Shown: positions 41,240 through 49,690, counted from the first letter of the stretch. The stretch is 64,000 nt of DNA from 21-14-0-10-47-8 sp966211795 (GCA_966211795.1 CBIHNW010000014.1:62001-126000); one strand, 5' to 3'. Notes: generated from the letters alone by a model not told the origin. Translations and numbers: made by a program.

Positions 41240-42724
41240 TTACGCTTTCGCGACGGCCTTCTGCCAATCCAGCAAGCGAGCCTTGCGAAATTTTGAAGAC
41301 ATGTGTGATTTGAATTCTTGATCGATCATCCAAATCCTTTTGATTTCATCGACACTTGACCAGTAGCCCACCCCTAATCCCGCCAGGTAGGCCGCACCAA
41401 TCGCGGTGGTTTCAATTTGCTTCGGCCGAGTGACCGAAGTCCCCATATAGTCCGCTTGCATTTGCATCAGGAGATTGTTGACCGAGGCCCCGCCATCCAC
41501 ACGCAAGCCCTTGAGCTTTCGGCCCAGATCTTTTTCCATGCTGATCAAGATCTCGGTGTTCTGCAAAGCCATGGCTTCCAATGTCGCGCGCGCCACGTGC
41601 GCCTTTGTCGAACCACGGGTCAATCCCATGATCAGTCCCCGCGCTTCGGGACGCCAGTGAGGGGCGCCCAAGCCGGTCAGTGCCGGCACGAACTCGACGC
41701 CTTCACTTGAAGCCACTTGTCGGGCCAACTCTTCGACTTCGGAACTTTTTTTGATGACCTGTAAACCGTCACGCAACCACTGAACGGCGGCACCGCAAAT
41801 GAAAGCCCCGCCCTCGAGAGCATAAGTCATTTTCTGTTTCGGCAATCGCCACGCAACGGTAGTCAGCAGCTGATGTTTTGAGGTGACAAGCTTAGAGCCG
41901 GTGTTCATCAAAAGAAAGCTTCCGGTTCCATACGTGCACTTGGCTTCGCCGCTGGCGAAACAAGTTTGGCCAAACAAAGCGGCCTGCTGATCTCCAGCAA
42001 TTCCCGAGATCGGAATTCCGTCCGGCAAAAAACCAAGACCCTGAGTTTTTCCGAATGTTCCCGAAGAATCACAGATCTCCGGAAGCACCTGCTCGGGCAC
42101 CGAGAATATCTTCAACAGTTCTTTGTCCCACTGCCCGGTTTGGATGTTCATCAACATCGTTCGCGAGGCATTGCTCACATCCGTTTTGTGCGTTTGTCCG
42201 CTGGTCAGTCGCCACAATAAAAATGTGTCGATGTTTCCGGCCAACAAATCACCGCGTCGAGCTTTTTCCGAAGCGCCTGCCACATTTTTAAGAAGCCAGC
42301 GAATCTTGCTGCCTGAAAAATAGGGATCGATCACCAATCCCGTTTTCTTTCGAATGAGATTCTGTTTCTTTTCTTTTTTTAATTTTGCGCAAAAATCCTG
42401 CGTGCGACGGCATTGCCACACGACGGCATTGTAAATGGGTTTTCCTGAAGACTTGTCCCAGAGCAAAACAGTTTCGCGTTGATTGGTGATGCCGATGGCC
42501 GCGATTTCATTTCCCGCAATCTTGGATTGCGTCAGAGCTTTCTGAATGGTGCTGGTGACCGATTTCCAGATGTCCTCGGGGTTGTGTTCGACCCACCCCG
42601 GCTTGGGGAAAATCTGAGGGTATTCCTCGTTGACCTTCACCACCGGACTTCCGGCTTGGTTCAAGATTGAGACTGTAGACCCCGTTGTTCCCTGATCGAT
42701 CGCCATGATATACATGTCAGTCAT
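41240..42724 (-). CDS. glpK: Glycerol kinase
   Basis: A 494-residue FGGY-family kinase that makes glycerol 3-phosphate from glycerol and ATP. Start ATG 42724 (MTDMYIMAIDQGTTGSTVSI); internal ATGs at 42715 and 42706 also work. Motifs: IMAIDQGTTGST, AIGITNQRETVLLWDKSSGK, YNAVVWQCRRT, the sugar-kinase signatures GIAGDQQAALFGQTCFASGE and KGLRVDGGASVNNLLMQMQA. No glpF or glpD gene is nearby. Its start codon abuts that of the divergent acyltransferase gene with no visible Shine-Dalgarno; glycerol 3-phosphate is the substrate line feeding phospholipid acyltransferases, so the shared control region is meaningful. Confidence 0.94.
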   Translation of the reverse strand: MTDMYIMAIDQGTTGSTVSILNQAGSPVVKVNEEYPQIFPKPGWVEHNPEDIWKSVTSTIQKALTQSKIAGNEIAAIGITNQRETVLLWDKSSGKPIYNAVVWQCRRTQDFCAKLKKEKKQNLIRKKTGLVIDPYFSGSKIRWLLKNVAGASEKARRGDLLAGNIDTFLLWRLTSGQTHKTDVSNASRTMLMNIQTGQWDKELLKIFSVPEQVLPEICDSSGTFGKTQGLGFLPDGIPISGIAGDQQAALFGQTCFASGEAKCTYGTGSFLLMNTGSKLVTSKHQLLTTVAWRLPKQKMTYALEGGAFICGAAVQWLRDGLQVIKKSSEVEELARQVASSEGVEFVPALTGLGAPHWRPEARGLIMGLTRGSTKAHVARATLEAMALQNTEILISMEKDLGRKLKGLRVDGGASVNNLLMQMQADYMGTSVTRPKQIETTAIGAAYLAGLGVGYWSSVDEIKRIWMIDQEFKSHMSSKFRKARLLDWQKAVAKA

Positions 42725-43498
42725 ATGATCAACTTTTTCAAAAAGTCGCAAGATAAGATTTTCAATCTCAAAAACGTCGACAAAGAAACACTTTTGTACC
42801 GCGTGCTTCCGCATTTTTTGATGGAGATCATGCGCAAGTATTTTCGTCTGCAAGTCGAAGGCGTCGAGAACATTCCAAAGCGTGGTGCCGCCGTCATCAT
42901 CCCGAATCATTCCGGTTATTCCGGCTTCGACGCTTTGATTTTAGCCCACACGATCAACAAAGAAGCCCGTCGCATTCCGCGCGTGCTCACTCATCATTTC
43001 TGGTTTCTGACGAAGACGACGGCCATTCCGGCGCAGAAAATGGGTTTCACCGAAGCGACTTTTGAAAATGGCATTGCGGCGCTGGAAAGAAACAATCTGG
43101 TGGTGATTTTTCCTGAGGGCGAACAGGGAAATTTCAAACCGACCAGCCAGATGTACACCCTGCAAGAATTTCGTCGCGGCTTCGTGCGCATGGCGGTGCA
43201 AACCCAGTCACCGATTGTTCCGTGCTTGGTGATCGGCGCCGAAGAGACGCACATCAATTTATCGAAATTGAAATTTACCAAATTTCTGCGAGGAACCGTT
43301 CTGCCATTGCCGCTGAACGTGATTCCGCTGCCGGCCAAGTGGAAAATTAAATTCCTGCCACCGATTTACCTGCCTTACAAATCTTCCCAGGTGGACGACG
43401 CGGAATTGATGCGCGAAATTGCCGAAGAAATTCAGGAACAAATGCAAGACGCGCTTTCGGAAGAGATCCAAAAGCGCGGCGGTTTTTTTCGGGCTTAA
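42725..43498 (+). CDS. Lysophospholipid acyltransferase-family protein (PlsC-like)
   Basis: A 257-residue membrane-associated acyltransferase. The acceptor motif IIPNHSGYSGFDALIL has His-x6-Asp, as in the MGAT/tafazzin-like branch of lysophospholipid acyltransferases, rather than the His-x4-Asp of classical PlsC. The FPEGEQGNF block (EG motif) follows, then IVPCLVIGAEETHINLS. It likely acylates lysophosphatidic acid or another glycerolipid. The ATG at 42725 abuts glpK's start and lacks a Shine-Dalgarno; an internal start at 42824 or 42833 would cut only the non-motif N-terminus. Confidence 0.85.
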   Translation: MINFFKKSQDKIFNLKNVDKETLLYRVLPHFLMEIMRKYFRLQVEGVENIPKRGAAVIIPNHSGYSGFDALILAHTINKEARRIPRVLTHHFWFLTKTTAIPAQKMGFTEATFENGIAALERNNLVVIFPEGEQGNFKPTSQMYTLQEFRRGFVRMAVQTQSPIVPCLVIGAEETHINLSKLKFTKFLRGTVLPLPLNVIPLPAKWKIKFLPPIYLPYKSSQVDDAELMREIAEEIQEQMQDALSEEIQKRGGFFRA

Positions 43499-43516
43499 TC
43501 GCGAAACAAATCTCGA

Positions 43517-44377
43517 TTATCGTGATTCGACAGATGCGAAACAACCCGGAAATGCCGAGCGCAGGGATGCCAAGCTTGTTCCTTTTTTGATGGCATTATC
43601 CAAAAGCGAAACTTCCCCGTCAAAAAGGCCGGGCTCTCGAGTATAAAGATAGTCATACTTTGTTTCTTGGGCATACGCAGCGCTTGATTTATAAAGAGTG
43701 TCGCGAATGGCGAAGGATTTTTCTAAACAAGAAATCGTTGCCGGGCGTGCATACCCCGCTTTTTTGGCTTTGTCTTGTTCCGCATCCAGCTGTCGGAGAT
43801 AAGAAAATTTGTTCCATTCACTTTTCTCATCACCTTTTTGTTGATAGTCACCCTGCGAACCGACGTCCGAAAGTTCGATTTTTCCGGTCTTCGGATTCAA
43901 GGTGGCGGTTAAGGAATAACTGCCTTCATCCGAAACACAGAATGCAAAACGGCGAAAGAAAATGCTGTTGAAGGCTTGGCTGTCAAGATTTTCACCGTGC
44001 ACATCCATTTGGCAGATCATGCCATTGTCGAGCTTCGTCATGATTAAGACATAGTCCAAGGTTGATGGGAAGCGTCCGACCTGAACTGTGCGCATTGGGG
44101 TGTGGATCGATGCCACCTTCTGATGTTTGAATTTGGCTTCAATGGCAGCGTTCAATGGTCCAACTTCGGCCGCGTACAACTGACGGGACAACTCCTGAGC
44201 TTCGAGGCGCTTTCGTGCCACTTCCGCTGCTTGGCGTGCTTTTTCGTCTTCCACTTTCTTTTTGTCGGCCGCGATTGCCGTTTGCTCCAGCGCTTGAAAT
44301 TCAGATTCCAGACGGGTTTGCGCTTTGCCGAGGCTTGCGATCAGCAACAAGGCTGTCATGAGGGTGATGGTTTTCAT
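43517..44377 (-). CDS. Exported protein of unknown function, 286 residues
   Basis: Exported (signal peptide MKTITLMTALLLIASLGKAQ). Residues about 25-65 are a Lys/Glu/Ala coiled coil (ALEQTAIAADKKKVEDEKAR). The remainder looks beta-rich (PSTLDYVLIMTKLDNGMICQ, FAFCVSDEGSYSLTATLNPK) with four Cys. GAGTTCGTAA near the ATG gives a weak ribosome site (AAAGGAGTTC). Convergent with the acyltransferase gene, and divergent from the TIGR02147 gene. No family is recognised. Confidence 0.72.
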   Translation of the reverse strand: MKTITLMTALLLIASLGKAQTRLESEFQALEQTAIAADKKKVEDEKARQAAEVARKRLEAQELSRQLYAAEVGPLNAAIEAKFKHQKVASIHTPMRTVQVGRFPSTLDYVLIMTKLDNGMICQMDVHGENLDSQAFNSIFFRRFAFCVSDEGSYSLTATLNPKTGKIELSDVGSQGDYQQKGDEKSEWNKFSYLRQLDAEQDKAKKAGYARPATISCLEKSFAIRDTLYKSSAAYAQETKYDYLYTREPGLFDGEVSLLDNAIKKGTSLASLRSAFPGCFASVESR

Positions 44378-44558
44378 TTACGAACTCCTTTAGAGTTGGG
44401 CTTTGGAGGGGGATCCAAAGTGGGTTTGTTTTTTTCAAAGTTGTAAGCGAAAGACCCTCTTCTCCCTATTTTTTTCGCCGAAACAGGTCAGTTTCTGTCC
44501 GGTGGGAGCGAACGCTTGATCACAAGTTCGACAGCTCTTGATTTTTCAGATTATAAAC

Positions 44559-44587
44559 TTTACATCAATATCGCATTGCGTTATATT
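44559..44587 (+). promoter_or_regulatory. Promoter placing the start point at a start codon
   Basis: TTTACA (44559-44564), a 17-base spacer and TATATT (44582-44587). The expected start point is about 44593-44595, coinciding with the ATG at 44594. No Shine-Dalgarno precedes it, so a leaderless mRNA is predicted. Confidence 0.55.
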
Positions 44588-44593
44588 GCTGCC

Positions 44594-45409
44594 ATGATTT
44601 TTGAATATTCAAGTTATTCTCAATACTTAAAAAAGGTTCTCGAAGATCGACAGGCGTCCAATCCCAGTTATTCGATGCGGGCCTTGGCGCAGAACCTGGG
44701 TGTTTCAGCATCCACTCTGTCGGACGTGATGAATGGCCGAAAGAACTTTTCAGAGCGAACAGCTCGTCAAGTCGGCGAAAAGTTAAAGCTGACCGATCGT
44801 AAAATTCGCTACTTTCAAACGCTCGTGCATTTCGAAACCACCAAAGACGAAGAGCTGAAACTTTTATTGGCGGGACAGCTTCGTGTTCTCAATCCGAAAT
44901 TGCGGGAACATTTCGAAGTCAGTGTTGATCAATTCAACTTGATCGCGGATTGGTACAACGCCGCGATTTTAGAAATGACTTATATCAAGGACCAGCCCAT
45001 GGATCCCGAAAGCGTGGCACAGAGATTGGATATTTCCATCACCCAAGCGAAAGAGGCCTTGAACCTTTTGCAGAAGCTCGATCTGCTGGATCCGGTTGGC
45101 AATGCCCGCTTTCAAAAGAAGAAGTCTCAATTTTTATTTCAGTCTGGTATTCCGAATCAAGCTCTGCGCAAATTTCATCACGAGATGCTCGCCAAAGCGC
45201 AGACCAGCTTGCAGACCCAGTCGCCGAAAGAAAAAGCGATTGGTTCGGAAACTGTCGCCATCAATATTGAAGATCTGCCGGAAGCTCGCGACATTATCGA
45301 AGCTTGCTTTCAACAAATTCTCGATCTTTCGAAACGATCGCAAAATAAAACCGACGTCTATCACTTGGGAATTCAGTTTTTCAAACTCACCAAAGAGGCC
45401 CGCCGATGA
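44594..45409 (+). CDS. TIGR02147-family protein, likely transcriptional regulator
   Basis: A 271-residue TIGR02147 member starting at ATG 44594 (MIFEYSSYSQYLKKVLEDRQ), the usual N-terminal Y-x-x-Y/F-L pattern. The HTH is SMRALAQNLGVSASTLSDVM followed by NGRKNFSERTARQVGEKLKL; a middle segment (MDPESVAQRLDISITQAKEA) looks like a second HTH. Its stop overlaps the next start (ATGA at 45406), so regulator and secreted protein are one unit. The paralogue at 37299-38108 has the same arrangement. Upstream promoter elements predict a leaderless message. Confidence 0.9.
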   Translation: MIFEYSSYSQYLKKVLEDRQASNPSYSMRALAQNLGVSASTLSDVMNGRKNFSERTARQVGEKLKLTDRKIRYFQTLVHFETTKDEELKLLLAGQLRVLNPKLREHFEVSVDQFNLIADWYNAAILEMTYIKDQPMDPESVAQRLDISITQAKEALNLLQKLDLLDPVGNARFQKKKSQFLFQSGIPNQALRKFHHEMLAKAQTSLQTQSPKEKAIGSETVAINIEDLPEARDIIEACFQQILDLSKRSQNKTDVYHLGIQFFKLTKEARR

Positions 45410-46929
45410 AACGGTTTTGCCAGTTTACGCTTGTCATTACCCTGTTGATCTCGCTGGCCGCCAGTGCGCAGTCGTCGCTGAGACTGGATGAGGACCGCCC
45501 GCCCAAAGACATGAAAAGTCTTTCCGAGGACATTCGACCCGAGTCCCGGATTAAATACGATGCCATCCCCACCTTCCGTAAATCTTCGGTTTCATCGGAA
45601 GATCAAAAGCTCTTGATTGAACAACAGATTGATCCGCGACAGCGAAGCGGGGCCGCGCCAACCCTCAAGTTGCAGCCGCGAAATCTAAAGCCAGATGAAA
45701 TCATGATGGAAGGCACCGGGACCCGCGGTGGCGGTTCAGGAATCAGCACTCGTCTACCAAACAATCAGCTTTCGGTTGAATTGTTGGATCTTTATCGAAG
45801 CGAAAGACCAGACCTGTATCCAAAATTCTTTCAAATCGATCCGGAGCTCAAGCGACTGTCGGCGGAATTGCCACCCGATCAGGCCAGCGAAAAGATTCTG
45901 CAGCTGGTGATGTCTCGCTTGCAGCAGGTCATGCCGCATCTCGCGCGCAAAGTGGAGATCATGTCGCAGACTCTTGCATTTGAGAAATGGACGGCGACGG
46001 CGTCTCGCTTTCCGCTGCTGGGTGATTACATCGGTGACGTTCGACTGAACGCCAATCAAGAGCACGTGCAAATCGCCTATCGCCGCACCAATCAAGTGAT
46101 TTACAATGAAAGCCTTTATGCGGGAATGGACGGCTTGAATCGCGCGGCCTTAAAGCTTCACGAATTCACCTACGCTCTTTCAAGCGTGGAACATTCAATC
46201 CAAGTGCAAAGATTTGTGTCGTTGGCCTTTAGCCATCGGCTGATGGAATTCCAATCGGACACCGAGCTCGAGCGCTTGCAACTTGAGCTGGGCATGCTGG
46301 GCCTGGCCATGAAAGCACCGCTGATGCAACCCGGGGCTCATCTTGGCTCGGTTCGAAAAATGCCGGAAGAAGACTGTGGCAAATTGATTTCCATGAGCGT
46401 CGATCCCATCACCAAGGCCACACAGGTTCGGGCCTACACATCGAGAGGTCCTAGAACGGCCTTGTTAGAAGTCGAAAAGACAAAGGTTTTTCTATTTTCC
46501 ATTCTCGCCGCCAAATCTTTTCTTGCGGCCCAGTTCCCACTGGCTCTGTACCCAGCGCAACAGACGACACAGGACGTGATCTGTTTTAAGTCTGGCAGTC
46601 TCAAACTGTCTTCGATCGAATTCGGCATTTCTTTCGACCCGGTCATGAGCGAATTCGAAGTGAAAGCCGCACGTCTTGAAGCGGACTATTTCCGAGCGCA
46701 AAAAAAGCTGATTGAAGCCGACCGCGCCTTGGACCGTTTGCCAACTGGTCCAAGCAAACCTTTGTCAAAAGAATTTCAAGCTTGGCGCGCAAGCTACACG
46801 GAATTCAAAGAAGCCGAACTGCAAATCGAAATCAGCAATCTCGACCGCATCACAAAATCAAGCCTCTTCGACATCATTGAACGAGCAAAGGCCCTCGACC
46901 AATACAAAATCAGTTTCGACTTTGATTGA
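45406..46929 (+). CDS. Exported HE-motif protein co-expressed with TIGR02147 regulator
   Basis: A 507-residue exported protein (signal peptide MKRFCQFTLVITLLISLAAS, then AQSS). A disordered region with a Gly stretch (GTGTRGGGSGIS) precedes the conserved block NRAALKLHEFTYALSSVEHS, with His-Glu as in the 39139 protein, and a related W/V pattern upstream (FEKWTATASRFPLLGDYIGD). The C-terminus is helical (SFDPVMSEFEVKAARLEADY). Members of this group carry the HE pair in a helix, possibly a metal site, but no full HExxH occurs. Translation is coupled to the regulator by ATGA. Role in predation is plausible but unproven. Confidence 0.72.
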   Translation: MKRFCQFTLVITLLISLAASAQSSLRLDEDRPPKDMKSLSEDIRPESRIKYDAIPTFRKSSVSSEDQKLLIEQQIDPRQRSGAAPTLKLQPRNLKPDEIMMEGTGTRGGGSGISTRLPNNQLSVELLDLYRSERPDLYPKFFQIDPELKRLSAELPPDQASEKILQLVMSRLQQVMPHLARKVEIMSQTLAFEKWTATASRFPLLGDYIGDVRLNANQEHVQIAYRRTNQVIYNESLYAGMDGLNRAALKLHEFTYALSSVEHSIQVQRFVSLAFSHRLMEFQSDTELERLQLELGMLGLAMKAPLMQPGAHLGSVRKMPEEDCGKLISMSVDPITKATQVRAYTSRGPRTALLEVEKTKVFLFSILAAKSFLAAQFPLALYPAQQTTQDVICFKSGSLKLSSIEFGISFDPVMSEFEVKAARLEADYFRAQKKLIEADRALDRLPTGPSKPLSKEFQAWRASYTEFKEAELQIEISNLDRITKSSLFDIIERAKALDQYKISFDFD

Positions 46930-46989
46930 GTGAGAGATAAACGCACGTGCCTACATTCGGAACGAACTTTAAACCAGCGTCTTCGATGC

Positions 46990-47029
46990 AATGTCGGTAA
47001 ATTGGCAAAAATGCCAGAATACCAACATT
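46990..47029. repeat. Imperfect hairpin
   Basis: AATGTCGGTA...TTGGCA / TGCCA...ATACCAACATT pair with a few mismatches around AAAA. The arms begin with AATGTCGGT, also the start of the hairpin at 56955-56994. Confidence 0.6.
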
Positions 47030-47045
47030 CAAGCTAAGCCCGTCA

Positions 47046-47132
47046 GTCACCTTCAACAAAAATCCAATATGTTGGTCAAAATTCCAACATATTGGATTTC
47101 ACTAGAAAGACCTCTGTCGCAATCAACCCTCT
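47046..47132 (-). repeat. Dispersed hairpin element, copy 2
   Basis: Inverted copy of the element at 11533-11630, with the shared blocks GTCACCTTCA, the hairpin, AAAGACCTC, TGTCGC and CCCTCT. The hairpin is a perfect 16-bp stem (47060-47075 with 47084-47099) around TCAAAATT. It differs from copy 1 by a few substitutions and a shorter 5' spacer. Confidence 0.9.
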
Positions 47133-47265
47133 CGTCCCATTCACGAGATCTTGCCGATCAAGACGAATCCCCCAGCATTGATCCCAACAACGAACAACAT
47201 CAGCAAATCTCAATTCGCACCACCAAAACCAAATTCAAAATTTAAAGCGGATTTACAAATTACGA

Positions 47266-47322
47266 AAGTCAGTACCGACAATTGAAGTCAGTAACGACAA
47301 TCAAAGTCAGTAACGATCAACA
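47266..47322 (+). repeat. Three 19-bp direct repeats, iteron-like
   Basis: AAGTCAGTACCGACAATTG, AAGTCAGTAACGACAATCA and AAGTCAGTAACGATCAACA follow each other exactly head to tail (47266, 47285, 47304). AT-rich DNA follows. This looks like a protein-binding iteron array, though no replication gene is adjacent. Confidence 0.8.
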
Positions 47323-47519
47323 GAAGCTTCTGTAACCACAATTGAAAAATCAATAATAACCAAGCGAATATCGAAAACCGAATTTCGATCCATTGATCAT
47401 TCACTTCCAAGTGGAACCAAGACTCAAACTAACGACCAAACCTCGGCTGCCATCCAAAACCCAGCCCAAAAAACTCCCCTAGCAATCTCTAAAAACGTGC
47501 AGAGATAAACTGTCGGAAT

Positions 47520-47642
47520 CCCAAGCTCCGAGGGAAGGTCTGCCTCAAAAGGGACCTCCGCCCCCGCAGGATGCGGCACCCAAGGGCGGAGAGGCATGGA
47601 TGCCGTGTCCCTTTTGAGGCAGACCTTCCCTCGGAGCTTGGG
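47520..47642. repeat. T-shaped palindrome with 36-bp perfect stem
   Basis: 47520-47555 and 47607-47642 are perfect reverse complements (36 bp). The 51-base centre holds two more hairpins: CTCCGCCC (47556-47563) with GGGCGGAG (47584-47591), capped by CCGCA-GGA-TGCGG (47564-47576), and GGCAT-GG-ATGCC (47593-47604). The single strand would fold as a T or Y, like viral hairpin telomeres or recombination sites. No U-tract follows. It begins 9 bp past the stop of the small pilin-like gene. Confidence 0.92.
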
Positions 47643-47650
47643 GCCAGACC

Positions 47651-47863
47651 CTAGTTCTGAACGTCTTTAGAGATAGTGTCCTGCATTTGTTGCCACTTGC
47701 GAATCAGGGCGCCAGAGTTTTCCGGATTGTCTTTATCCCGATGAATCAATTGCGAGACGATGATCGCCGCGATGGTGACCGCGATCGACAGCAGAAGAAC
47801 GTACTCGACGACGATTTGTCCTTTTTGTGAGGATTCACGAGTTGAAATGCATTTCGATTTCAT
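47651..47863 (-). CDS. Small TadE/Flp-like pilin-type protein
   Basis: A 70-residue protein with the sequence ESSQKGQIVVEYVLLLSIAV starting at about residue 10: a G-Q-x-x-V-E-Y motif followed by a 20-residue hydrophobic helix (ending IVSQLI), the signature of TadE-like/Flp pseudopilins. The charged tail HRDKDNPENSGALIRKWQQM follows. It starts 2 bp after the stop of the 47866-48285 gene, so the two are co-transcribed. No tad assembly genes (ATPase, secretin) are in the window; the protein may be part of a scattered tight-adherence or prey-attachment pilus set. Confidence 0.75.
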   Translation of the reverse strand: MKSKCISTRESSQKGQIVVEYVLLLSIAVTIAAIIVSQLIHRDKDNPENSGALIRKWQQMQDTISKDVQN

Positions 47864-47865
47864 TC

Positions 47866-48285
47866 TTATAGAATGGCATCAGCCGCGGCGTTTTCAACGG
47901 GAATTTTCTCCCACTCGTGAAAAGCCTGCAGGGCCTGGGCTAGAACTTGGTCCAGCTTTGAATCTTCGAACGGACCGTTGATGCCGATCACGGTGTCGTC
48001 CATCAAATGATCTGCCGCCAATAAATCGTTGGAATCAAAAGAGTGATGAAAACTTTCGGGCGACGGATACAACATGATCAACACCGTTCGGTCCAAAAAT
48101 TTATGAAGCTCTTTGGCGCGCGCCATTTCATTCGTAAATTGGTGTTGCAAGGCAAAGTAAATTTTCAGCGCCAGGGATTCGTGAGACTGTGCAAAGTAGA
48201 TTCGCACGGGGCCATCGAAAATTGCCGAATTGAAAGCCGGATTGAAAAACTTGGATTGCATCAGTGCTGAGTACGTGCCCTTCAT
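47866..48285 (-). CDS. Unknown protein upstream of the pilin-like gene
   Basis: A 139-residue protein without signal peptide or membrane helix. It has FDGPVRIYFAQSHESLALKI, FLDRTVLIMLYPSPESFHHS and DDTVIGINGPFEDSKLDQVL, a mixed alpha/beta pattern with a DxF-like acidic end. It has the feel of a small soluble regulatory or adaptor protein, but I recognise no family. Ribosome site AGGAGAAGCC. Operon with the TadE/Flp-like gene. Upstream, TGTGACGTAACAACC-like sequence precedes, with no clear promoter. Confidence 0.65.
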   Translation of the reverse strand: MKGTYSALMQSKFFNPAFNSAIFDGPVRIYFAQSHESLALKIYFALQHQFTNEMARAKELHKFLDRTVLIMLYPSPESFHHSFDSNDLLAADHLMDDTVIGINGPFEDSKLDQVLAQALQAFHEWEKIPVENAAADAIL

Positions 48286-48399
48286 GGCTTCTCCTGGTTG
48301 CGTGCCCGGTTGTTACGTCACCCTCAGCCTAGGAAATCTTTGATGTAGAAATCAAAGAAATTTTAAGGTCGTGACAGATTTTTAACTGTTTTGACGCAT

Positions 48400-49653
48400 T
48401 TAACAATTTTGCCTATCTGAAATTAACAGGCCTTTAATGTACGTTTTCGTCACTGGAAGATCTCCAGCCGCATAAAACAGCTTGCTCCAATCTTCATTGA
48501 TGCAAATGAAATCAGCAGACTTTCCAGCTTCCAAACTGCCCACTTCTTCATCCAAACCCAGCGCGTGCGAAGCTCCGACCGTATAGGCCGCAATCACCTC
48601 GGGCAGTGACATCTTCATTTCCAAACGCGCCAGCAATCCCACCAATGCCAGATCTTGCGAAGGACAGCTGCCAGGATTGAAATCCGTCGCCAGCGCCACG
48701 CGCGCGCCGTGATCAATCAAACTGCGCGCCGGAGGATAAGCCATTTTCATGTAGAGATCGGCCAACGGCAACAGCACGGCCGTCGTCGTTGATTTCGCCA
48801 AAATCTGAATTTCATGATCTTTCAGTTGAATCACGTGATCGGCGGACAAAGCCTGTGATTCGACAGCTAATTCTGTCCCGCCACACAAGGTGAGCTGATC
48901 GGCATGCACGACAATTTGGAAGCCCAAGTTTTTGGCCGCCTCGAGATATCGCTTCGAAAACTCTTTTTCGAAAAATCCTTTTTCGATCCAGATGTCCAAT
49001 CGATGCGTCAGCTTTTTGATTTTCGGTAAAAGCGTTTCCAGATAAAGCAGATAATCCTGCGCCGAAGAAAATTCGGGCGGAACTGAATGCGCACCCAAGA
49101 AAGTCGGCACCACGCGCGGTCCCGTGAGCGAGCGGATGGTTTTCAAGGATTTGATTTCGTTCCTTTCATCGAGCGCATAGCCGGATTTGATTTCCAAGGT
49201 GGTGACACCCTGACTGACAAAGCGATCGACTCTTTTTTGCGTGAGCTCTTTCAGCTTCTGCGGAGTCGCCTTGCGTGTTTCACGCATGGTGGAGAGAATG
49301 CCGCCACCTTTTTTGGCAATCTCTTGATAGCTGGCACCTTGCAGACGCATCTCAAATTCTTCGGAGCGCGAACCAGCAAACAATGTGTGAGTGTGGCATT
49401 CGACAAATCCAGGCAGGACGGTCGCGCCTTTGAGATCCACTTCTTTCGAATTTTTTGCGTGGGTGCGGGGCACCAGCTTTTGCGGACCGGCCCAGACGAT
49501 CTTTCCGTCCTGCACGACCAAAGCCGCTTTGGAGATGATCGATAAATCCGTCTCGTGAATTTGCCGCCCCTGCTTGAGGGCGGCGCCCTCAAGAGTCAAC
49601 AGGGTGTCGATATTGCGAAAAACTTGAGTTTTGGTGACGCTTTTTTTTGTCAT
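48400..49653 (-). CDS. hutI: Imidazolonepropionase
   Basis: A 417-residue amidohydrolase that opens the imidazolone ring to formiminoglutamate in histidine breakdown, following urocanate hydratase (also in this window, 61127-62773). Signatures: LPGFVECHTHTLFAGSRSEE (HxH metal site), KKGGGILSTMRETRKATPQK, FLGAHSVPPEF, VVHADQLTLCGGTELAVESQ with the later His and Asp, and ATDFNPGSCPSQDLALVGLL. Length is typical. hutH, hutG or hutF are not seen in the window, so the pathway genes are scattered. Confidence 0.95.
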   Translation of the reverse strand: MTKKSVTKTQVFRNIDTLLTLEGAALKQGRQIHETDLSIISKAALVVQDGKIVWAGPQKLVPRTHAKNSKEVDLKGATVLPGFVECHTHTLFAGSRSEEFEMRLQGASYQEIAKKGGGILSTMRETRKATPQKLKELTQKRVDRFVSQGVTTLEIKSGYALDERNEIKSLKTIRSLTGPRVVPTFLGAHSVPPEFSSAQDYLLYLETLLPKIKKLTHRLDIWIEKGFFEKEFSKRYLEAAKNLGFQIVVHADQLTLCGGTELAVESQALSADHVIQLKDHEIQILAKSTTTAVLLPLADLYMKMAYPPARSLIDHGARVALATDFNPGSCPSQDLALVGLLARLEMKMSLPEVIAAYTVGASHALGLDEEVGSLEAGKSADFICINEDWSKLFYAAGDLPVTKTYIKGLLISDRQNC

Positions 49654-49690
49654 CAGGGACGCACTTCCTTTCGGGTCGTTACACCTTTTA

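Larger units (their letters stand above)
46930..47650. other. Gene-free, repeat-dense stretch
   Basis: About 720 bp with no convincing protein gene. In order it holds an imperfect hairpin (46990-47029), a dispersed hairpin element (47046-47132), three 19-bp direct repeats (47266-47322), an AT-rich part and the large palindrome (47520-47642). Base composition and repeat density differ sharply from neighbouring genes. Confidence 0.75.
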
